Source: Rapana venosa
Lineage: Eukaryota > Mollusca > Gastropoda > Neogastropoda > Muricidae
Direction: 5' to 3'
DNA length: 64,000 bases
NCBI GenBank assembly: GCA_028751875.1
Contig: CM054155.1
Location: 8,454,962 to 8,518,961, forward strand
Shown here: one piece after another, positions 58,936 through 64,000 of the stretch
How positions within the stretch are numbered: position 1 is the first letter of the stretch
Layout of the letters: every line of letters begins with the position of its first letter
Program-made: the position numbers and the translations under genes
The notes under the pieces: generated by a model
Told to the model about the DNA's origin: nothing
The model's database searches: none
The model's input: the letters and a program-made list of their open reading frames with translations, nothing else

Positions 58936-59459
58936 AAACATTTTATTATTATTATTATCTTTGAGATCAAAGCAAAACAACAAACAAAAAACAAAACAAC
59001 TCAGTACAGCCCCCCTGTAATGGAAATAACAAGGCTTGTCATTCTATATCTAAAACAGGACTGTACAACCAAAAAAAGCTACAGAAAGTTGATTAAGTTC
59101 TTTAGATACGCTGACAGCTCCTGTTTTGCCAAAACTTTGATCATACCCTTTTGGAAAAAAAAAAAAAAAAAAGACATTTTTTTCCCCCCTGGGAAAAAGG
59201 GAAAAGAAAGATCTTCCCCCGCTGCTCTCAAAAAGGGGCCATAGCTGGATAGGATGCAAAAGGGGCGTTTGAAAGTAAAGGAAAGGGGGTTTAAGGAATG
59301 GGGGTTTTGACTGAAGGAAGAGCGAGCACTTAAAACCCCAAAAATTTAAAAGAAAATTTACTTGGAAACTGCGTTTTCAGCGCCGCCATTTCGTGGGCTT
59401 TTGCAAAAAAGAATTTTGTTGATGTTTTTATGTACTAACGAGCAATCTCAGACAAAGGC
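58936..59459. other. Unassigned spacer
   Basis: Starts with a short (ATT)n (58941-58957) that may be the SINE-B or a LINE tail. No gene recognised. Confidence 0.5.
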
Positions 59460-59552
59460 TGTATTATATATATTTATAATATATATATTTTTATTATATT
59501 TATTTTTATATATTTTTATATATTTTATATTATATTTAAAATATATATTTTG
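59460..59552. repeat. (TA)n/TTTATA-rich tract
   Basis: AT-only repeat of about 90 bp. Confidence 0.9.
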
Positions 59553-59946
59553 CCCCGTCGTGCACGGCGATGACTCAAAACAGAGAGGGGCAGCTTTTTT
59601 TTGGGTTGGTTTAAGCGGAGTCCCTTTGCCCACAGTAATTTCCCTCCCCCTTCTTCACCCAAGAGGGCAACGACAGTCGCTTGGGATGTTCCAAAGGCCA
59701 AATACCCCCCAGGGTGAGCACGTAAAAAGAACTGTGCAAGCAACCCTCCTGGTCGGAGTCATAGTAATACTAAAGATAAGCTGTAAAGTGGAAATTCCCA
59801 TGAGTGGGAAACCCATGCACACAGCCTTTCATTTTAAATCACAAAAACACACACCGCGCGCCACCCCCCGCACGAACGCACGCCACTCTCTGTCTCTCTT
59901 TTCTCTCTCTCTTCGCTCTCCTCCCCCCCCCCCCCCCCCCCCCCCC
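59553..59946. other. Unassigned spacer with C run
   Basis: No gene recognised. Ends in TC repeats and a C run (59922-59947). Confidence 0.55.
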
Positions 59947-59947
59947 C

Positions 59948-60130
59948 AAATCCGGTGGGTCTATAAACCGAAGGGGTCCCCGGTGGAAAAAAAAAAAAAA
60001 AAAAACACCAAATCCTGTTTGCTTTTCAAAACCCCATTTTTCCCGGGGGGGAAAAAATAAAAATTTAAAAATAACACCAATCGGGAAAAAAAAAAAAAGG
60101 CCCAATCCAAAAAAAGAAAAAAAAAAAAAA
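59948..60130 (+). repeat. SINE family A, heavily corrupted fragment
   Basis: 'ggtctataaaccgaagggg' is the central block and 'aaatcctgtttgcttttc' the following block of SINE-A. The rest is A-rich noise. Confidence 0.65.
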
Positions 60131-60284
60131 AAATAAAAAAAAACAAAAAAAACCCCGCAAGCAAACAACAACAAAAAAAAAATCATGGTGTACTCTTGTT
60201 GCATCTGACCCGTGCTCCATTTTGGAAAGCTGTTACGTCCCCCCCCTGCTGTGCATTGGTTTGAGTGGTTTTGGGGTTGGTTTA

Positions 60285-60580
60285 CACATGGGGACGGGAT
60301 AGCTCTGACAGAGCACGGGTTTTCCCCAAACCCAAGGTTAAATTCAGCATTGGGGTGGTTTACATTTGGATGGGGACTGTTTGCGCGCTTTTCTTAGTAT
60401 AGTTCCCCCATCACCAGCTGTCAATGGGTACCTTGCCCTCTTTAGGGTAGGGGGAAGGTTTTAAAGCAGCGAGGGAGAGGAGATGGGCGCCGCCCTCAAT
60501 ATCGGCCCATAGGAAGTTGAGGGTTCTGACACCTCCCACCCCCCCCCTGACCCAAGTTTATGGGACCCCTTACCTTTCTT
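60285..60580 (+). repeat. SINE-C (tRNA/5S chimera), degraded second copy
   Basis: 'ggggacgggatagctctgac' with 'agagcacggg' is the tRNA-like head. 'aaggttaaattcagc', 'ggtggtttacatttggatgg' and 'gactgtttgcgcgc' are the 5S-like block at about 60337-60390. The body has 'caatgggtaccttgccctc' and 'gatgggcgccgccctcaat', and the end is 'ccttacctttc'. The order is the same as at 7391-7701, which confirms a family. Confidence 0.85.
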
Positions 60581-60599
60581 TGTGTTTTTTTCACACAGC

Positions 60600-61039
60600 A
60601 TGAACGTTTTTTTTTAAGGCTTTCATCACTGAACTGGCAACGTTTTTGTTTCCCCCCTTTCCCGTGGGGTGCCGGGGGGGGGCCTGTCAGTATAAAATAG
60701 GGATCCCCCCCTTTTGGAATTTAGTAAAAGTCCCTTTTTACATTTTTTTGGTTTTTTTTTGTTTTTTGTTGTTGTTGTTGTTTTTTTTGTTTGTTTTTTT
60801 ATTTGTTTTTTTTTGAGTTTTTGGGTTTTTTTTCTCTTTTGTTTGTTTGATGTTCTTGTTTTTTCTTGTTTTTTTGTTTGTTTTTTTGGGGAAAGGGGTG
60901 TTTTTTGTTGCTTTTTTTGTTGTTGTTGTTTTTGGGGTTTTTTTTGGTTTTTTTTTTTTTCTTTTTTGGGGTTTTTTTTTTTTTCTTTTTTTGTTTGTTT
61001 GTTTGCTTGTTTTTGGGTTGTTTTTTTTTGTTTTTGTTT

Positions 61040-61071
<32 letters not shown>

Positions 61072-62010
61072 CTGGGGTATGTTTTGTTTTTGTCTTTTCG
61101 GGGGTTTTGTTTGTTTGTTTGTTTGTTTGGTTTTTTTTTTTCTTTCTCTTTTTTTTTAAAAAAAATTTTTTTCCTTTGTTCTTCTGTTGGGAAAAGTATG
61201 GGTATGGTGCTTTTTTTAAAATGTGACCCCATGGGCGGCGACTGGTTGTAAAAAAGAAATTTTAAATTTCCCTATTAAATTTATCCGGGAAAAAAAAGGG
61301 AATTTGTTTCTTTTACTTACAATGTGTAGATGTTCCTTTTATGACTTTATTGGTTTTTCCCCCTCTTTTTTTGGGAGAGTTTTTGGGGGTTATTGTTCTT
61401 ATTTTATTAAACCATGAAATTCAATTTGATAAACTTTTTTTAAAAAAGGGTTTGGGGTTGATCTTTTTTTGTTGTGCTATTGAGTTTTACATTTTAGTAT
61501 TTCCCTAAAAACACCCCCCCCCCCCCCCCCACACACAAAACTCAAACACACACACAAAAAACAAACCAACAGGGCGGCGCGCGCTCAAACACAAAAACAC
61601 ACACACCAAAACTAAATCACTCCCCCCCCCTATTTCTCCCAAAAAGGGACTTTTTTATTTTTTAAATTTTCTTTTTGATTTGTTTCTTTTTTTTTATTTT
61701 TTGTGGATGTATGGGTATTAAATTTATTTCATTACCCATGACATATAATTTGAAAAAGGTTTAATTTTAAAAGAGGGTTGATGGGATCGCATTTTTTTGG
61801 GGTTTTTATTGGTTTTTTAAAAAAACACACACACACCTTTGGGTTTTTTTTTCTCTCCCCTTTTTTTTTAAAAAATTTTTTTTTGGGGGGGAAAAAATTT
61901 TTTTTTCAATACTTTATTGGAATTTGCCTCCTTTTTTTTTAATTTTTTTTTAAATTTTTTTAAATTTTGTTTAAAAAAAAATTTAAAAATGTTTTTCTTT
62001 ATTTATTAAG

Positions 62011-62052
<42 letters not shown>

Positions 62053-62808
62053 GGGTTTTTTTTTTTTTTATTGTTTTTTTTTTTTTTTTTTTCCTTTTTT
62101 TTTTTTTGAGGTTTTTTTTTTTTTTTTGTTTTTTTTGGGAAGGGTTTTTTGTTTTTTTTTGGTTTGTTGTTTTTTTTTTTTTTTTTTTGGGTTTTTTTTT
62201 TTCTTTTTTTTTTGGGTTTTTGGGGGTTTTTTTTTTGGGGTTTTTTTTTTGGGGGGGGGGGGGGGCTGGGGTTTTTTTGCCCTTTGCCCTTTTTTTTTTT
62301 TGGGTTTTTTTTGTTTGGTTTTTTTTCCTCTTTTTTCTTTAAAAAATTTTTCCTTCCCCCCCCCAAATTTTCTTCTTTTTAAAAACCCCCCAAAGGGGGG
62401 ACTGGTGAAAAAAGAAAAAATTTTTCCCGGGAAAAAAAAGTTTTTTTTTTTACTTTTTAAATGTTTTTTTATTTTTATTGGTTTTCCCCTTTTTTTTGGG
62501 AAGGGGTTGGGTTTCTTTTTTTTTTACCATCTTAATTTGAAAAATTTTTTTTTTTTTTCGGTTTTTTTTTTTTTTTTTGTTTTTCCCCCCCCCCCCCCCC
62601 CCCCCAAACAAAAAAAACCCCCCCCAAAAAAACCCCCCAAAAACCCCGGGAAAAACCCCCAAAAAACCCCAAAAACCCTTTTAATCAAAACCCTTTTTTT
62701 CTTCCCCCTGTTTTTTTATTTTTTTTTTTGTTTTTTTTTTTGGTGGATTTTGGGGGAAAATTTTTTATTTAAATAAAAACCTCGGAAAAAAATGGGATTT
62801 TCCCGTTT
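60600..62808 (+). repeat. Homopolymer-smeared relative of the 15.6-16.9 kb LINE 3' region
   Basis: T/G-rich DNA equals 16571-16860 in style. At 61196-61300 'gggtatggtgc' to 'ggcggcgactggttgtaaaa' parallels 16828-16890. 'tacaatgtgtagatgttcc' (61317) parallels 'tacaatgtaaagatgttca'. 'catgacatataatttg' (61737-61752) parallels 16142-16157. Most of the rest is unreadable runs. Phe-, Gly- and Lys-rich frames here are artefacts. Confidence 0.65.
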
Positions 62809-63308
62809 NNNNNNNNNNNNNNNNNNNNNNNNNNNNNNNNNNNNNNNNNNNNNNNNNNNNNNNNNNNNNNNNNNNNNNNNNNNNNNNNNNNNNNNNNNNN
62901 NNNNNNNNNNNNNNNNNNNNNNNNNNNNNNNNNNNNNNNNNNNNNNNNNNNNNNNNNNNNNNNNNNNNNNNNNNNNNNNNNNNNNNNNNNNNNNNNNNNN
63001 NNNNNNNNNNNNNNNNNNNNNNNNNNNNNNNNNNNNNNNNNNNNNNNNNNNNNNNNNNNNNNNNNNNNNNNNNNNNNNNNNNNNNNNNNNNNNNNNNNNN
63101 NNNNNNNNNNNNNNNNNNNNNNNNNNNNNNNNNNNNNNNNNNNNNNNNNNNNNNNNNNNNNNNNNNNNNNNNNNNNNNNNNNNNNNNNNNNNNNNNNNNN
63201 NNNNNNNNNNNNNNNNNNNNNNNNNNNNNNNNNNNNNNNNNNNNNNNNNNNNNNNNNNNNNNNNNNNNNNNNNNNNNNNNNNNNNNNNNNNNNNNNNNNN
63301 NNNNNNNN
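62809..63308. other. Assembly gap (500 N)
   Basis: Exactly 500 N between corrupted sequence and clean sequence of module M. Confidence 0.99.
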
Positions 63309-64000
63309 ATCAGTGATTGTCTGTCGTTATTCGTCTAAGTACAACACTCCCAAACCCTTGATCATTCCCTGCATCTCCTCTGTTGCCACGTTCTCCACTG
63401 ATCCCTCTCTCTAAGCCACAGACAGGCTGACAGCAAGGCTGTGCAACACTGTGATAGCAGTTGAAGGGAAGTGAAGGAGGCCAGCCCTCTGCCTGTGTGC
63501 CTGCCTGTCTGTCTGTCTGCCTGTCTGTCTGTCTGCCTGTCTGTCTTCGTCAGAGGATGGGGAAATTGACGGGATTCAAACTGATCCCTGCCTCTGATGG
63601 CGGGCCAAGTCTGGCATCAGGGGGGATAATTCACCTATTTGATTTGCTCTGACTGTGCCCAGGCTTGTATTCTCCCTACGCTTTTAACTGGGGTTGGGGA
63701 CAGGGGAGAAAACAACGTGAAGCTTACCATTTCCAGACTGTATTTGCTTTGGCTGTCTCCTTGATGACTCCTAAAGTTTGTCACACCAAACGGTGACAGG
63801 ATTTGGGGGACAGCCTGATAAAAGACCCTTTTTCAAACAGAAGTGGGATGTGCTAGGCCTGACTTGTCAGGTGCTTAACGGCGGCAGTAAAATACATTTT
63901 CGCTTATATCACAGACAACGATAGTTGTTGTCTGAGCGTTTGAAGAAGGAGAAGGGGGGAAGAAGAAGAAGATTAAGAAGAAGAAGAAGAAGAAGAAGAA
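63309..64000 (+). repeat. Module M, clean copy with two hairpins and (GAA)n tail
   Basis: 'cccttgatcattccctgcat', 'ctgacagcaaggctgtgc', a CTGT/CTGC array (63489-63545), 'gggattcaaactgatccct', 'ataattcacctatttgat' and 'tttaactggggttgg'. At the end, 'cctgacttgtcagg' (63858-63871) has a 6-bp stem. 'cagacaac' (63912-63919) pairs with 'gttgtctg' (63927-63934). The copy runs into (GAA)n at the window end. Confidence 0.88.

Noticed and set aside
60714..62776. Phe/Gly/Trp-rich and Lys/Asn-rich frames that might look like membrane or basic proteins
   Set aside because: They derive from T runs with G breaks in corrupted sequence and have no domain structure. The mirrored frame on the other strand is equally long.
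63858..63934. Helitron 3' end
   Set aside because: Hairpins are present, but there is no CTRR terminus at the expected distance and no Rep/helicase sequence in the window.

Overview
The window looks like repeat-rich, mostly non-coding DNA of a metazoan, most likely a mollusc and plausibly a gastropod. The reasons are very long (TG)n, (TC)n, (TGTC)n and (GATA)n arrays, several clades of decayed non-LTR retrotransposons, and tRNA-derived SINEs with a central block of the kind reported in molluscan and other eumetazoan SINEs. I could not recognise any intact host gene, and there is no sign of bacterial or organellar gene organisation. The species assignment is an inference. Three runs of exactly 500 N (17783-18282, 35347-35846, 62809-63308) are scaffold gaps.

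Layout: 0-1.5 kb holds SINE family A copies around a compound microsatellite. 1.8-5.6 kb is a decayed jockey/CR1-group LINE followed by a reiterated 3' tail with (TC)n and (TG)n. 5.9-9.7 kb is a LINE ORF1 pseudogene (coiled coil plus SGNH-hydrolase-like domain). It was split by a chimeric tRNA/5S SINE (9-bp target duplication) and by a 5'-truncated RTE-like LINE with an uninterrupted reverse-transcriptase frame (10-bp target duplication). 10.9-12.4 kb is an L2/CR1-like LINE. 12.6-15.4 kb is a second member of the first LINE family with endonuclease and RT, followed by 526-bp tandem units. 17.1-17.8 kb is an AP-endonuclease fragment that runs into gap 1. Just after the gap is a small promoter-like motif cluster (CRE, ATGGCGG, CACGTG, CCAAT).

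18.5-42 kb is dominated by an unclassified multi-kilobase non-coding repeat present as copies A (18.5-24.6 kb), D (26.8-27.3 kb), B (28.2-32.4 kb), C (35.0-38.8 kb) and E (39.9-40.7 kb). Later elements inserted into single copies: a LINE 3' fragment with a 12-bp target duplication and a second LINE fragment in B, an I/Nimb-like LINE with RNase H in the (CA)n tract between B and C, and SINE-B in C. A terminal module of this repeat, called M here, also occurs alone at 41.4, 53.2, 56.7 and 63.3 kb. 43.8-50.7 kb is mostly simple repeats and SINE fragments. 51.4-57.8 kb is a roughly 3.1-kb segment (RTE fragment plus module M) present twice in tandem, the second copy strongly corrupted. 57.8-62.8 kb holds degraded SINEs and a T/G-rich, homopolymer-smeared relative of 15.6-16.9 kb.

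The elements act together only as parasites. SINE-A appears to share its 3' tail with a local LINE, SINE-C and the RTE element sit inside an older LINE, and several paralogous empty sites allow relative dating. Sequence quality is clearly poor in about 20.8-26.8 kb and 54.5-62.8 kb, where single bases are replaced by homopolymer runs, so fine interpretation there is unsafe.
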